Shown: piece by piece, positions 8,398 to 17,885 of the stretch | How the letters are laid out: each line of letters opens with the position of its first letter | Numbering within the stretch: position 1 is the first letter of the stretch | Assembly (NCBI GenBank): GCA_966250375.1 | Contig: CBINHE010000017.1 | Span: 1 to 55,844, forward strand | DNA from: CAMLDH01 sp966250375 | GTDB taxonomy: Bacteria > Pseudomonadota > Gammaproteobacteria > Burkholderiales > Burkholderiaceae_D | Direction of reading: 5' to 3' | DNA length: 55,844 nt | Made by a program: the position numbers and the translations under genes | Notes under the pieces: generated by a model | Told to the model about the DNA's origin: nothing | What the model saw: only the letters and a program-made list of their open reading frames with translations | The model's database searches: none

Positions 8398-9567
8398 ATG
8401 CTGCTCTGGTTAGCACAATATTTTCAACAAGATATCGGCCCGTTGCGGGTCTTTAACTTCATCACGTTCCGCGCGGTATTTGCGACGCTGACCGCACTGA
8501 TGATCGGGTTGATAGCGGGGCCGGCGGTGATTCGCATGCTGGTGCGGCTGAAAGTCGGGCAGGCGGTGCGCACCGACGGTCCGCAAACGCACCTGATCAA
8601 GAGCGGCACGCCCACGATGGGTGGCGCACTGATCCTGATCGCGATCGGCATATCGACCTTGCTGTGGGCAGATCTCACTAACCGTTTCGTTTGGGTGGTG
8701 CTGGTGGTTACGCTCGGTTACGGCGCAATCGGTTGGGTCGATGATTACCGCAAGGTCGTCTACAAGAACCCCGAGGGCATGTCGTCCAGAGAAAAATACT
8801 TCTGGCAATCCCTGATCGGCATTGCCGCTGCGTTGTATCTGGCATTTTCAGTATCGGCGCCAACCAATACCAAAGTCTGGGAATTGTTCATCGCGTGGGT
8901 GCAATCCGGATTCAATATGAATTTGCCGCCGAAAGCCGACTTGATCGTACCGTTCTTCAAGACCATCAGCTATCCGCTCGGCGTGTGGGGCTTCATCGGC
9001 TTGACGTACTTTGTCATTGTCGGCACCAGCAACGCCGTGAATCTGACCGATGGACTGGATGGTTTGGCGATCATGCCAACGGTGATGGTCGGTAGTGCGT
9101 TGGGGTTGTTTGCCTACCTGACCGGTAGCGCCGCATATTCGAAGTACTTGCTGATTCCGCACATTCCGGGCGCCGGCGAATTGCTCATTTTCTGCGGCGC
9201 CATGGCGGGCGCGGGCCTGGCTTTCCTTTGGTACAACGCGCATCCGGCGCAGGTGTTCATGGGCGACGTGGGTGCCTTGGCGCTGGGCGGCGCGCTTGGA
9301 ACGATCGCCGTCATCGTGCGCCAGGAAGTGGTGCTGTTCATCATGGGCGGTATTTTCGTGGTTGAAACCTTGTCCGTGATGCTCCAGGTGGGGTACTTCA
9401 AATATACGAAGAAGCGCTACGGCGTCGGCCGCCGCATTTTATTGATGGCACCGCTGCATCATCACTTCGAGCAAAAAGGCTGGAAAGAAACGCAAGTCGT
9501 GGTGCGTTTCTGGATCATCACGATGATGCTGGTGCTGTTCGGTTTATCCTCTCTGAAGCTGCGCTGA
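8398..9567 (+). CDS. mraY: Phospho-MurNAc-pentapeptide transferase MraY
   Basis: A 389-residue polytopic inner-membrane enzyme that transfers phospho-MurNAc-pentapeptide from UDP to undecaprenyl phosphate, making lipid I. About ten hydrophobic segments are visible. Conserved cytoplasmic motifs are present: the GTPTMGG motif (about residues 74-80), the Mg-binding WVDDYRKVVYKN (about 113-124), NLTDGLDGLA (about 215-224) and the histidine-rich APLHHHFEQKGW (about 350-361). The start follows the hairpin-rich gap, with GGGAATC as a weak ribosome site. The stop overlaps the murD ATG by one base. Confidence 0.97.
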   Translation: MLLWLAQYFQQDIGPLRVFNFITFRAVFATLTALMIGLIAGPAVIRMLVRLKVGQAVRTDGPQTHLIKSGTPTMGGALILIAIGISTLLWADLTNRFVWVVLVVTLGYGAIGWVDDYRKVVYKNPEGMSSREKYFWQSLIGIAAALYLAFSVSAPTNTKVWELFIAWVQSGFNMNLPPKADLIVPFFKTISYPLGVWGFIGLTYFVIVGTSNAVNLTDGLDGLAIMPTVMVGSALGLFAYLTGSAAYSKYLLIPHIPGAGELLIFCGAMAGAGLAFLWYNAHPAQVFMGDVGALALGGALGTIAVIVRQEVVLFIMGGIFVVETLSVMLQVGYFKYTKKRYGVGRRILLMAPLHHHFEQKGWKETQVVVRFWIITMMLVLFGLSSLKLR

Positions 9568-11063
9568 TGAATTACGAAGGCAAACACGTTCTTGTTCTCG
9601 GACTCGGTGAATCCGGCCTCGCGATGGCGCAGTGGCTGGCCCGCTGCGGTGCGTCGCTGCGCGTCGCCGATACGCGCACGGAACCGGAGCGGTTGACGAA
9701 TTTGCGCGAAGCACTCCCCAAGGCCGAATTTGTCGGCGGCCCGTTTACCCTCGATCTGTTGGACGGCATCGATTTTGCCGCAGTCAGCCCCGGTCTGGCA
9801 CCGATGCGTGAACTGGCGTCGATCATCCCGGCTGCGGCGGAAAAAGAAATTCCATTGTGGGGCGAGATTGAATTGTTCGCGCAGGCGCTGGCAAACCTGA
9901 AGAGCGAGCGCGATTACGCGCCCAAGCTCATCGCGATCACCGGCACCAACGGCAAAACCACGGTAACCAGCCTGACCGGTTTGCTATGCAAGCGCGCCGG
10001 GCTGACGGTGCAGGTTGCCGGCAATATCAGTCCAGCCGCACTCGATGTGCTACGCGATGCACTCGAACATGACACATTGCCGCAAGCGTGGGTTCTGGAA
10101 CTGTCGAGTTTTCAACTGCATACCACGCACAGTTTGCAAGCCGATGTCGCGACAGTCCTGAACGTCACGCAAGATCATCTCGACTGGCATGGCAACATGG
10201 ATGCATACGCAGCCGATAAGGCGCGCATCTTCGGCGCCAACACGATCCGTGTATTGAATCGCGACGATGCGCGCGTGATGCACATGGCGTCTCCCTTGGC
10301 GCCCATGAGCAGTTTTGGCGCGAATGAGCCGGAACAAGCGAATTGCTTCGGCTTGGTCAACGAGAACGGCATGCAATGGCTGACGGTTGCCGTTGCGGCC
10401 GAAGAAGGGGAAGGGAAGCGCCGCAAAAAAGATAGCGTCGCCGAACTGCCGGTGACTATCAATCGTTTAATGCCGGCGGACGCGCTCAAAATCCGCGGTC
10501 AGCACAATGCAGTCAACGCGTTGGCGGCGTTGGCCTTGTGCCGCGCGATTGGCTTGCCGCTGGCGTTGTTGCTGCACGGTTTGCGTGAGTATCATGGCGA
10601 GCCGCATCGCGTCGAACTGGTGGCAACCATCGGTGGCGTGGAATATTACGATGACAGCAAGGGCACCAATGTTGGCGCCACCGTTGCGGCATTGAACGGA
10701 CTCGGCACGAATCAGGGCGGCGGTTCCAGTCGGCTGGTATTGATCGCCGGCGGCGACGGCAAGGGCCAGGATTTTGTGCCGTTGACGGAGCCTGTCGCGA
10801 AGTATGTGCGCGCGGTACTGTTAATCGGCAAGGATGCTGGCGCCATCCGCACTGCAATCGATCAGTCGGGTGCCGAATTGATCGATTGTGCAACACTGGA
10901 AGCCGCGGTGCAGCGCGCATCTGAACTCGCGCAATCGGGCGATGCGGTATTGCTGTCGCCGGCATGCGCCAGCCTCGACATGTTCAGAAATTATGCGCAC
11001 CGCGCGCAAGTGTTCGTCGATGCGGTGCGTGAAATCGCATTGTCGCGCGGAGAGATCGCATGA
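9567..11063 (+). CDS. murD: UDP-MurNAc-L-alanine--D-glutamate ligase MurD
   Basis: A 498-residue cytoplasmic ligase that adds D-Glu to UDP-MurNAc-L-Ala. The N-terminal Rossmann-like domain starts with VLVLGLGESGLAMAQWL (about 10-26). The ATPase domain carries TGTNGKTT at about 129-136, then the ELSSFQL motif and NVTQDHLDWHGN. The C-terminal domain has DDSKGTN and LLSPACASLDMF. An insertion of Glu/Lys-rich residues near 275-290 (EEGEGKRRKKD) makes it slightly longer than average. It is coupled to mraY and overlaps ftsW by four bases. Confidence 0.97.
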   Translation: MNYEGKHVLVLGLGESGLAMAQWLARCGASLRVADTRTEPERLTNLREALPKAEFVGGPFTLDLLDGIDFAAVSPGLAPMRELASIIPAAAEKEIPLWGEIELFAQALANLKSERDYAPKLIAITGTNGKTTVTSLTGLLCKRAGLTVQVAGNISPAALDVLRDALEHDTLPQAWVLELSSFQLHTTHSLQADVATVLNVTQDHLDWHGNMDAYAADKARIFGANTIRVLNRDDARVMHMASPLAPMSSFGANEPEQANCFGLVNENGMQWLTVAVAAEEGEGKRRKKDSVAELPVTINRLMPADALKIRGQHNAVNALAALALCRAIGLPLALLLHGLREYHGEPHRVELVATIGGVEYYDDSKGTNVGATVAALNGLGTNQGGGSSRLVLIAGGDGKGQDFVPLTEPVAKYVRAVLLIGKDAGAIRTAIDQSGAELIDCATLEAAVQRASELAQSGDAVLLSPACASLDMFRNYAHRAQVFVDAVREIALSRGEIA

Positions 11064-12268
11064 AATTCGCGATGCCATCGTTCTTCGCTGCACCGGCGCA
11101 AATGCCGGCGGGCAGTCTCGCCCAGCGTTCGAAGATGATGGAATACGACCAGCTTTTAGTATGGGTGGTATCGCTGTTGATGTTGTTCGGCATGGTCATG
11201 GTGTATTCGGCATCGATTTCCTTGCCCGACTCGCCCAAGTATGCGAGTTACAAGAATTCACATTTCCTGATACGGCAGGCGATGTTCATCGGTGTGTCGC
11301 TGGTGGCCGCCCTATTCGCATTTCGCGTACGTATCGAAACCTGGCAGCGTTTTGCTCCCTATTTATTCGCCGGCACTTTGATCTTGCTGGCACTGGTGCT
11401 GGTGCCGGGTATCGGCAAAGGCGTCAACGGCGCAAAACGCTGGTTGTCGTTCAAGGTATTCAACCTGCAGCCATCCGAATTAATGAAACTGTTTGTCGTT
11501 CTGTATGCCGCCGACTATACGGTGCGCAAGCAAGAATTCATGCATAAGCTGACGAAAGGTTTTTTGCCGATGGTGGCAGCGGTCGGTTGTGTCGGTTTGC
11601 TGCTACTGCTGGAGCCGGATCTGGGCGCATTCGGCGTCATCGTTTGCATCGCGATGGGCATCCTGTTTTTGGGCGGCATCAATGGTATCTGGTTTGGCGG
11701 TATCAGCGCGACGCTGGTCGGGATTTTCAGCTTGGTGATTTTGTTGTCACCATGGCGGCGCGAGCGCATCTTCGCGTATCTGAATCCGTGGGCTGAAGAG
11801 AATGCCTTGGGCAAAGCATATCAACTCTCGCATTCATTGATCGCATTCGGCCGCGGCGAATTGTTTGGCGTCGGGCTCGGCGGTAGTGTCGAAAAATTGC
11901 ATTATCTGCCGGAAGCGCATACCGATTTCTTGTTAGCCGTCATTGGCGAGGAACTCGGTTTCGCCGGGGTGCTGGTGGTCGTGCTGCTGTTCTACTGGAT
12001 CGTCAAGCGCGCATTCGATATCGGGCGTCAGGCGATCGCGATGGATTTGACCTTCGCCGGCTTGACGGCCAAGGGAGTCGGCATCTGGATCGGCGTGCAG
12101 GCGTTCATCAATATGGGCGTCAATCTCGGTTTACTGCCGACCAAGGGATTGACGCTGCCATTAATGAGTTATGGCGGGTCGGGCGTGCTGATCAATTGTG
12201 TCGGGCTCGCGATTCTGCTGCGCATCGATTACGAGAATCGCGTGTTAATGCGTGGAGGTCGCATATGA
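11060..12268 (+). CDS. ftsW: Septal peptidoglycan glycosyltransferase FtsW
   Basis: A 402-residue SEDS-family inner-membrane protein with about ten membrane segments. It polymerises lipid II at the septum as a complex with FtsI. An N-terminal cytoplasmic extension of about 30 residues precedes the first membrane segment. Family motifs seen: GKGVNGAKRWL (about 117-127), LQPSELMKLF (about 136-145), the AYQLSHSLIAFGRGELFGVGLG stretch (written in part: FGRGELFGVGLG) and the C-terminal GLTLPLMSYGGSGVL. The downstream murG start lies within its last codons. Confidence 0.96.
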   Translation: MKFAMPSFFAAPAQMPAGSLAQRSKMMEYDQLLVWVVSLLMLFGMVMVYSASISLPDSPKYASYKNSHFLIRQAMFIGVSLVAALFAFRVRIETWQRFAPYLFAGTLILLALVLVPGIGKGVNGAKRWLSFKVFNLQPSELMKLFVVLYAADYTVRKQEFMHKLTKGFLPMVAAVGCVGLLLLLEPDLGAFGVIVCIAMGILFLGGINGIWFGGISATLVGIFSLVILLSPWRRERIFAYLNPWAEENALGKAYQLSHSLIAFGRGELFGVGLGGSVEKLHYLPEAHTDFLLAVIGEELGFAGVLVVVLLFYWIVKRAFDIGRQAIAMDLTFAGLTAKGVGIWIGVQAFINMGVNLGLLPTKGLTLPLMSYGGSGVLINCVGLAILLRIDYENRVLMRGGRI

Positions 12269-13353
12269 CCAGACGTCTTTTGATCATGGCTGCTGGCACC
12301 GGCGGCCATATCTTCCCGGGCCTAGCGATTGCGCAAACGATGCGGGAGCGTGGCTGGCAAGTGTCGTGGCTCGGCACGTCGCACGGCATGGAGCGCGTCA
12401 TCGTGCCCACGCATGGCATCGAGATGGATACCATCGATTTCGCAGGCTTGCGCGGCAAGGGCGCGATGCATACGGTGCGCGGTGCGTTGAAAATGCTTGC
12501 AAGTTTCGTCGGCTGTTTTCGCATTCTCGGCCGCCGCAAGCCGGATGTGGTGTTAGGCATGGGCGGATATGTCACCGTGCCGGGCGGTTTGATGGCAAAA
12601 TTGCACCGCATTCCGCTGACGCTCGTAAATGCAGATGCGGCATTGCTACTGTCGAACAAGACGCTGGCGCCGATCGCGCAGCGCGTGCTGTTCGGCTTTC
12701 CGGCAAATTTTGGCCGCGCCACAGGCAAGGCACTCGTTACCGGCAACCCGGTACGCAAAGAAATTCTGGCGCTGCCGTTGCCGGCCGAGCGTTATGCAAC
12801 GCACAGCGGACCATTGCGGTTATTGATTGTCGGCGGCAGTCTCGGCGCCAAAGCATTGAATGAATGCCTGCCGGCGGCACTTGCGCGCATCCCGCAAGAG
12901 GCGCGGCCGATTGTCACGCACCAATCGGGCAAGCAGCATATCGATGCATTGCGCGAAGCCTATGCGAAAGCGCAGGTACAGGCGGAAGTGGTTGACTTCA
13001 TCGACGACATGCCGCGCCGTTATGCGCAAGCCGACCTGGTGATTTGCCGTGCCGGCGCGATTACAGTGTCGGAGTTGACCGCAGCCGGTGTCGCCAGCGT
13101 GCTGGTGCCGCTGGTGGTATCGACCACGTCGCACCAACGCGACAATGCGCAATGGATGGTGAAACAGACTGCGGCGATGCATCTGCCGCAAAGCGAATTG
13201 ACGCCGGAACGCCTGGCGTCGCTGTTGCAATCGCTGACCCGCGCAACCTGCCAGAAGATGGCCGAAGCGGCCTATGCAATCGGCCAGCGCAAGGCAAATG
13301 ACGCAATTGCAAATGTATTGGAAGAATTGGCAGGACCAGAAAAAACACGATGA
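12265..13353 (+). CDS. murG: UDP-GlcNAc--lipid I GlcNAc transferase MurG
   Basis: A 362-residue GT-B (GT28) enzyme on the cytoplasmic membrane face that adds GlcNAc to lipid I to give lipid II. The N-terminal G-loop AAGTGGHIFPGLA is at about residues 9-21. A second glycine-rich loop VGGSLGAKALN is at about 190-200, and CRAGAITVSELTAAG (about 260-274) contacts UDP-GlcNAc. The frame is open upstream inside ftsW, but ATG 12265 gives the standard N-terminus and has GGAGG ten bases upstream. It overlaps both ftsW and murC by four bases. Confidence 0.97.
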   Translation: MTRRLLIMAAGTGGHIFPGLAIAQTMRERGWQVSWLGTSHGMERVIVPTHGIEMDTIDFAGLRGKGAMHTVRGALKMLASFVGCFRILGRRKPDVVLGMGGYVTVPGGLMAKLHRIPLTLVNADAALLLSNKTLAPIAQRVLFGFPANFGRATGKALVTGNPVRKEILALPLPAERYATHSGPLRLLIVGGSLGAKALNECLPAALARIPQEARPIVTHQSGKQHIDALREAYAKAQVQAEVVDFIDDMPRRYAQADLVICRAGAITVSELTAAGVASVLVPLVVSTTSHQRDNAQWMVKQTAAMHLPQSELTPERLASLLQSLTRATCQKMAEAAYAIGQRKANDAIANVLEELAGPEKTR

Positions 13354-14762
13354 AACATAAAGTCAAAAATATCCATTTTGTCGGAATTGGCGGAAGCGGC
13401 ATGAGCGGCATCGCCGAGGTATTGCTCAATCTGGGTTATGCCGTGTCGGGTTCCGATCTCGGCAGCAACGCCGCGACGCAGCGGCTGTCTGAATTGGGTG
13501 CGAAATTCACGTTGGGTCACGCTGCGCAAAACGTTGACGGTGCGGACGCGATCGTCACATCCACTGCGGTCAAGGCGGACAACCCGGAGGTAATGGCGGC
13601 GCGCGCCAAACATATCCCGATTGTGCCGCGCGCGATGATGCTGGCCGAATTGATGCGGTTGAAGAGCGGTATCGCGATTGCCGGCACCCACGGCAAAACC
13701 ACGACCACCAGCCTGGTGGCGAGCGTGCTGGCCGAAGGTGGCCTTGATCCGACTTTCGTCATCGGCGGGCGGCTGACCAGCGCAGGCGCTAATGCGAAGC
13801 TCGGCGCCGGCGACTTCATCGTCGCCGAGGCGGACGAATCGGATGCGTCATTCCTGAACCTGTCGCCAGTGATCGAAGTGATCACCAACATCGATGCCGA
13901 TCATATGGAAACCTATGATCACAGTTTCGCCAAGCTGAAACAGGCCTTCATTGAATTTACCCACAGGCTGCCGTTTTATGGCATCGCGATATTGTGCATC
14001 GACGACCAGAATGTGCGCGAAATCATGCCGTTCATTTCCAAGCCGATCACGACCTACGGCTTCCATGCGGAAGCGGAAGTGCGGGCGATCGATGCGAAGG
14101 CGGCGGATGGCCACATGCAATTCACGGTGGTTCAGGAGGGCTATGCACCGATGAAGGTAAGCCTGAATCAGCCCGGCATGCATAACGTGCAGAATGCTTG
14201 TGCGGCAATCGCCATCGCGCGTGAACTCGGCGTGGCCGATAGCGCGACCCAAAAAGCATTGAGCGAATTCACCGGCGTCGGCCGCCGCTTTACCCGATAT
14301 GGCGAAATCAAGCTGCCCGACACCAATGGCAAAGCCGGCGGCAGTTTCGCTCTGGTCGACGATTACGGTCATCACCCGGTGGAAACCGCGGCGACGCTGG
14401 CAGCGGCGCGCGGCGCCTATCCGGGACGACGCCTGGTGCTGGCATTCCAGCCGCATCGTTACACCCGTACTCGCGATTTGTTCGAGGATTTCGTGAAAGT
14501 GTTGTCGACCGCCGACGCGCTGGTGCTGGCCGAAGTCTATGCCGCCGGCGAGCAACCGATAGTGGCTGCCGACGGCCGTGCACTGGCGCATGCATTGCGC
14601 GTTGCCGGCAAGGTCGAGCCAGTGTTTGTTGAAGATATGACGGAGATGTCCGCCACCATCATGCGTGTCGCGAAAGATGGTGATGTGGTCATCACGATGG
14701 GCGCCGGTTCGATTAGCACGGTGCCGGGAAAATTGGCGCAGGTATCGGCGTCGGAAAAATGA
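13350..14762 (+). CDS. murC: UDP-MurNAc--L-alanine ligase MurC
   Basis: A 470-residue cytoplasmic ligase that adds the first amino acid of the stem peptide. The N-terminal UDP-binding domain has HFVGIGGSGMSGIAEVL (about 9-25). The ATPase P-loop AGTHGKTTT is at about 110-118, followed by EADESDASFL and NIDADHMETYD. The C-terminal domain has DDYGHHPVE and FQPHRYTRT. It overlaps murG and ddlB by four bases or fewer. Confidence 0.97.
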   Translation: MKHKVKNIHFVGIGGSGMSGIAEVLLNLGYAVSGSDLGSNAATQRLSELGAKFTLGHAAQNVDGADAIVTSTAVKADNPEVMAARAKHIPIVPRAMMLAELMRLKSGIAIAGTHGKTTTTSLVASVLAEGGLDPTFVIGGRLTSAGANAKLGAGDFIVAEADESDASFLNLSPVIEVITNIDADHMETYDHSFAKLKQAFIEFTHRLPFYGIAILCIDDQNVREIMPFISKPITTYGFHAEAEVRAIDAKAADGHMQFTVVQEGYAPMKVSLNQPGMHNVQNACAAIAIARELGVADSATQKALSEFTGVGRRFTRYGEIKLPDTNGKAGGSFALVDDYGHHPVETAATLAAARGAYPGRRLVLAFQPHRYTRTRDLFEDFVKVLSTADALVLAEVYAAGEQPIVAADGRALAHALRVAGKVEPVFVEDMTEMSATIMRVAKDGDVVITMGAGSISTVPGKLAQVSASEK

Positions 14763-15745
14763 TGAGTGCAAACATGGCAAATGAATTCGGAAAAGTAGGC
14801 GTGCTCTTTGGTGGACGTTCCGCCGAGCGCGAGGTGTCGCTGATGTCAGGCAACGGCGTGTTGAAGGCGCTGCAAAGCAAGGGTGTCGATGCGCATCCGT
14901 TTGATCCGGCCGAGCGCAGCTTGGCGGAATTGGCAGCAGAGAAATTCGATCGCGTGTTCATCGCATTGCATGGCCGTTACGGTGAAGACGGTACATTGCA
15001 GGGCGTGCTGGAACAGCTTGGCATTCCGTACACCGGCTCTGGCGTGATGGCGTCGTCGATCGCGATGGACAAGGTCATGACCAAGCGCATCTGGCTCAGT
15101 CACGGCTTGCCGACGCCGCGCTTTGTCGTATTGGATGCGAAGGCGGCGACATTTGAAGAGTTGCGCCAGGTGCCGGACGATCTGGGACTGCCGCTGATGC
15201 TCAAGGCACCGCATGAGGGCTCCACCATCGGCATCAGCAAGGTCGTGGGATATTCCGACATGAGCGATGGTTTTGCGCATTGCGCCAAATACGACGATGT
15301 CGTGCTGGCGGAGGAATTCATCACCGGGCGCGAATTGACGGTGCCGGTGCTCGGCAAGGGCCGCACTGCAAGCGCATTGCCGATCGTCGAGATCCGTGCG
15401 CCCGAAGGTAACTACGACTATCAGAACAAGTACTTCAGCGACGATACAAAGTACCTGTGTCCGGCGCCACTGGATGAAGAATTGACGAAGCGGATTCAGT
15501 CCTTGGCTGTGCGCGCATTCAACGCGACGGGAAGTGCAGGCTGGGCGCGAGTGGACTTCATGCTGCGCGCATCGGATAACGAACCGTTTTTGCTGGAGAT
15601 CAACACATCGCCTGGAATGACGGGGCATTCTCTGGTCCCCATGGCGGCCAAGGCGGCAGGCGTTAGTTATGAAGATTTGTGCGTGAAGATTTTGAAATCG
15701 GCGGCGTTGGATATGACGCCGTCGAAAAATTGGACGCCGACGTAA
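14759..15745 (+). CDS. ddlB: D-alanine--D-alanine ligase
   Basis: A 328-residue ATP-grasp enzyme that makes the D-Ala-D-Ala dipeptide used by MurF. The N-terminal GVLFGGRSAEREVSLMSG motif lies near residue 13-30, HGRYGEDGTLQG follows, and the C-terminal metal/ATP-binding segment is DFMLRASDNEPFLLEINTSPG (in part: LLEINTSPGMT). Two adjacent ATG codons (14759 and 14762) and a third four codons later (14774) could serve as start; the first overlaps the murC stop. In the dcw context this is the ddlB paralogue. Confidence 0.95.
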   Translation: MMSANMANEFGKVGVLFGGRSAEREVSLMSGNGVLKALQSKGVDAHPFDPAERSLAELAAEKFDRVFIALHGRYGEDGTLQGVLEQLGIPYTGSGVMASSIAMDKVMTKRIWLSHGLPTPRFVVLDAKAATFEELRQVPDDLGLPLMLKAPHEGSTIGISKVVGYSDMSDGFAHCAKYDDVVLAEEFITGRELTVPVLGKGRTASALPIVEIRAPEGNYDYQNKYFSDDTKYLCPAPLDEELTKRIQSLAVRAFNATGSAGWARVDFMLRASDNEPFLLEINTSPGMTGHSLVPMAAKAAGVSYEDLCVKILKSAALDMTPSKNWTPT

Positions 15746-15764
15746 TCGGATCAAGACAAAGACA

Positions 15765-16532
15765 ATGTGGCATGACATCAAAATGTTGAACGCGATCTCC
15801 AATACCTTGCTTGGATTGTGCGCGCTCGCATTGTTGTCTTCCGGTTTGTGGTGGATAGCGCAGCGCCCCATGTTCACCCTCAAGGTGATACGCATCGAAG
15901 GCGCGGCACAGTCGGAATTGCGGCATGTCACACGGTCGACGGTAAAAGGTAGCGCGATACCGCGCATCAAGGGCAATTTTTTTACCGCCAACCTGAATGC
16001 GGTGCGGCTGGCGTTTGAGTCGGTACCGTGGGTACGCAGGGCTACCGTGCGTCGCGAGTGGCCGAACAAGTTGATCGTGACGCTGGAAGAGCATACGCCG
16101 TTGGGAACCTGGGGTGACGACGGGCGCTTGTTGTCGGCAAAAGGGGATGTGTTCATCGCCAACCTGGCGGAAGCGGAAGAAGACGGCGAGTTGCCGGAAT
16201 TTTCCGGGCCGGAAGGCAGCGAAAAGGAAGTCGTCGCGCGTTTCAGGGAGCTGCAAAGCTGGTTCGCGCCAGCCAATCTTGCGCCCGATTCGGTGCAATT
16301 GTCGAAGCGGTATGCATGGACGGTCAAGTTGAGCAATGGGATGACCGTGGAGTTGGGACGCGAGCAAAGCAAGACGACGTTGAGGGAGCGGGTTGATCGG
16401 CTGGTGCAGATGTATCCGCAACTGGTTGCGCGATTGCAGGATCGGATCGAGAGCGTGGATATGCGTTATCCGAATGGCATGGCGTTAAGGGCCAGTGGCT
16501 TGGCGTTCGGTCTGGATAGTAAAAGACAGTAA
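15765..16532 (+). CDS. ftsQ: Cell division protein FtsQ
   Basis: A 255-residue bitopic divisome protein linking early (FtsA/FtsZ) and late (FtsL/B/W/I) components. A short cytoplasmic tail precedes one membrane segment at about residues 10-32. The POTRA domain follows with the typical start FTLKVIRIEGA (about 37-47) and PWVRRATVRREWPNKLIV (about 85-102). The beta domain runs to about 245 and includes RFRELQSWF. It lies 19 bp after ddlB and 18 bp before ftsA; neither spacing overlaps. Confidence 0.95.
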   Translation: MWHDIKMLNAISNTLLGLCALALLSSGLWWIAQRPMFTLKVIRIEGAAQSELRHVTRSTVKGSAIPRIKGNFFTANLNAVRLAFESVPWVRRATVRREWPNKLIVTLEEHTPLGTWGDDGRLLSAKGDVFIANLAEAEEDGELPEFSGPEGSEKEVVARFRELQSWFAPANLAPDSVQLSKRYAWTVKLSNGMTVELGREQSKTTLRERVDRLVQMYPQLVARLQDRIESVDMRYPNGMALRASGLAFGLDSKRQ

Positions 16533-16550
16533 AAAAATAAACGGAACGAC

Positions 16551-17783
16551 ATGACAAAAGATGCAAAAAATCTAATCGTCGGCCTCGATATCGGCACCTC
16601 GAAAGTGGTGGCGGTAGTGGCTGAAGTCATGCCAAACGGGCGGCATGAAGTGATCGGTCTCGGGCAGGCGGAATCGAAGGGTTTGAAGAAGGGCGTGGTT
16701 GTCAATATCGAGGCGACTGTCGAATCGATCCAGCGCGCGCTCGAAGAAGCCGAATTGATGGCCGATTGCAAAATCAGGAATGTGTATACCGGCATCGCCG
16801 GCAGTCATATCCGCAGCTTCAATTCCAGCGGCATGGTGGCGATCAAGGACAAGGAAGTCACCGCAGCCGATGTGGCGCGCGTGATTGAAACGGCGAAAGC
16901 AGTCAACATCCCGACCGATCAACAATTGCTGCATACGGTACCGCAGGAATTCATCGTCGATAACCAGGATGATGTGCGCGAACCTATCGGCATGAGCGGC
17001 ATCCGACTGGAAGTCAAGGTACATATCGTTACTGGCGCGGTGTCGGCAGTGCAAAACATTGTGAAGTGCGTGCGACGTTGCGGACTGGAAGTGTCCGACC
17101 TGATTTTGCAGCCGATGGCCTCGGCCGACGCGGTGCTGACCCCGGATGAAAAAGAATTGGGCGTGGTGTTGATCGACATCGGCGGCGGCACGACCGATGT
17201 CGCGATTTTTACCGAAGGTGCGATTCGGCATACCGCCGTGATCCCGATTGCCGGCGATCAGATTACCAACGATATTGCGATGGCGGTGCGCACGCCGACG
17301 TCGGAGGCAGAAGAAATCAAGTTGCGTTACGGCGTCGCCAAGCAAGTAATGGCCGATCCGAGTGAAACGCTGGAAGTGCCGGGCCTGGGTGATCGTGGTG
17401 TGCGCACCTTGTCGCGACAGGCATTGGCTGCAGTGATTGAGCCGCGTGTCGAAGAATTGTTTGCGCTCGTGCACCAGGTAGTGCGCGAGTCGGGTTACGA
17501 AGAAGTGCTGTCTTCCGGCATCGTGCTGACCGGTGGTTCCGCAATGATGCCGGGCATGGTGGAGTTGGCCGAAGATATTTTCCTGAAGCCGGCGCGCCTC
17601 GGCACGCCAGAATACAGCGGGCAATTGGCGGATGTTGTACGTAGCCCGCGCTATGCAACGGTTTTAGGTTTGTTACTGGAAGCGAAAAAGCAGTATTTGC
17701 GTGGTCACATCGTCACGCGGCAAGAGGGGGCTGTCAAAGCAATCTGGCAGCGCATGAAGGAATGGTTTTTGGGGAATTTTTAA
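16551..17783 (+). CDS. ftsA: Cell division protein FtsA
   Basis: A 410-residue actin-like ATPase that anchors FtsZ filaments to the membrane and recruits later divisome proteins. The N-terminal phosphate-1 loop is VGLDIGTSKVVAVVAE at about residues 10-25. The phosphate-2 region VVLIDIGGGTTDVAIF is at about 204-219, and the adenosine motif SGIVLTGGSAMMPG is near 322-335. The C-terminal end IWQRMKEWFLGNF is an amphipathic membrane-targeting helix. GAACGAC before the ATG is a weak ribosome site. Confidence 0.97.
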   Translation: MTKDAKNLIVGLDIGTSKVVAVVAEVMPNGRHEVIGLGQAESKGLKKGVVVNIEATVESIQRALEEAELMADCKIRNVYTGIAGSHIRSFNSSGMVAIKDKEVTAADVARVIETAKAVNIPTDQQLLHTVPQEFIVDNQDDVREPIGMSGIRLEVKVHIVTGAVSAVQNIVKCVRRCGLEVSDLILQPMASADAVLTPDEKELGVVLIDIGGGTTDVAIFTEGAIRHTAVIPIAGDQITNDIAMAVRTPTSEAEEIKLRYGVAKQVMADPSETLEVPGLGDRGVRTLSRQALAAVIEPRVEELFALVHQVVRESGYEEVLSSGIVLTGGSAMMPGMVELAEDIFLKPARLGTPEYSGQLADVVRSPRYATVLGLLLEAKKQYLRGHIVTRQEGAVKAIWQRMKEWFLGNF

Positions 17784-17785
17784 AC

Positions 17786-17863
17786 GATTATATTTTTATA
17801 ATCCAACCGCAGTTAGCAGTTGCTAGTCGCCACACCGCGCGGTGACTAACGACTGAAAACTGC
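17786..17863. promoter_or_regulatory. ftsA-ftsZ intergenic hairpins and -10-like box
   Basis: GATTATA and TATAATC (17786-17792/17797-17803) form a short palindrome containing a TATAAT box; no -35 is clear. Downstream, a long imperfect hairpin has arms of about 22-25 nt (about 17809-17833 and 17842-17863) around the perfect palindrome CACCGCGCGGTG at 17832-17843. It lies between ftsA and the strong ribosome site of ftsZ, so it could attenuate, protect or process the mRNA. No T-run follows, so a simple intrinsic terminator is unlikely. Confidence 0.5.
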
Positions 17864-17885
17864 ATACTTTACTTAAGGAGTCATC

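Noticed and set aside
14846..16372. 508-codon minus-strand frame across ddlB and ftsQ
   Set aside because: It runs antisense to two well-supported genes, and no protein motif is seen.
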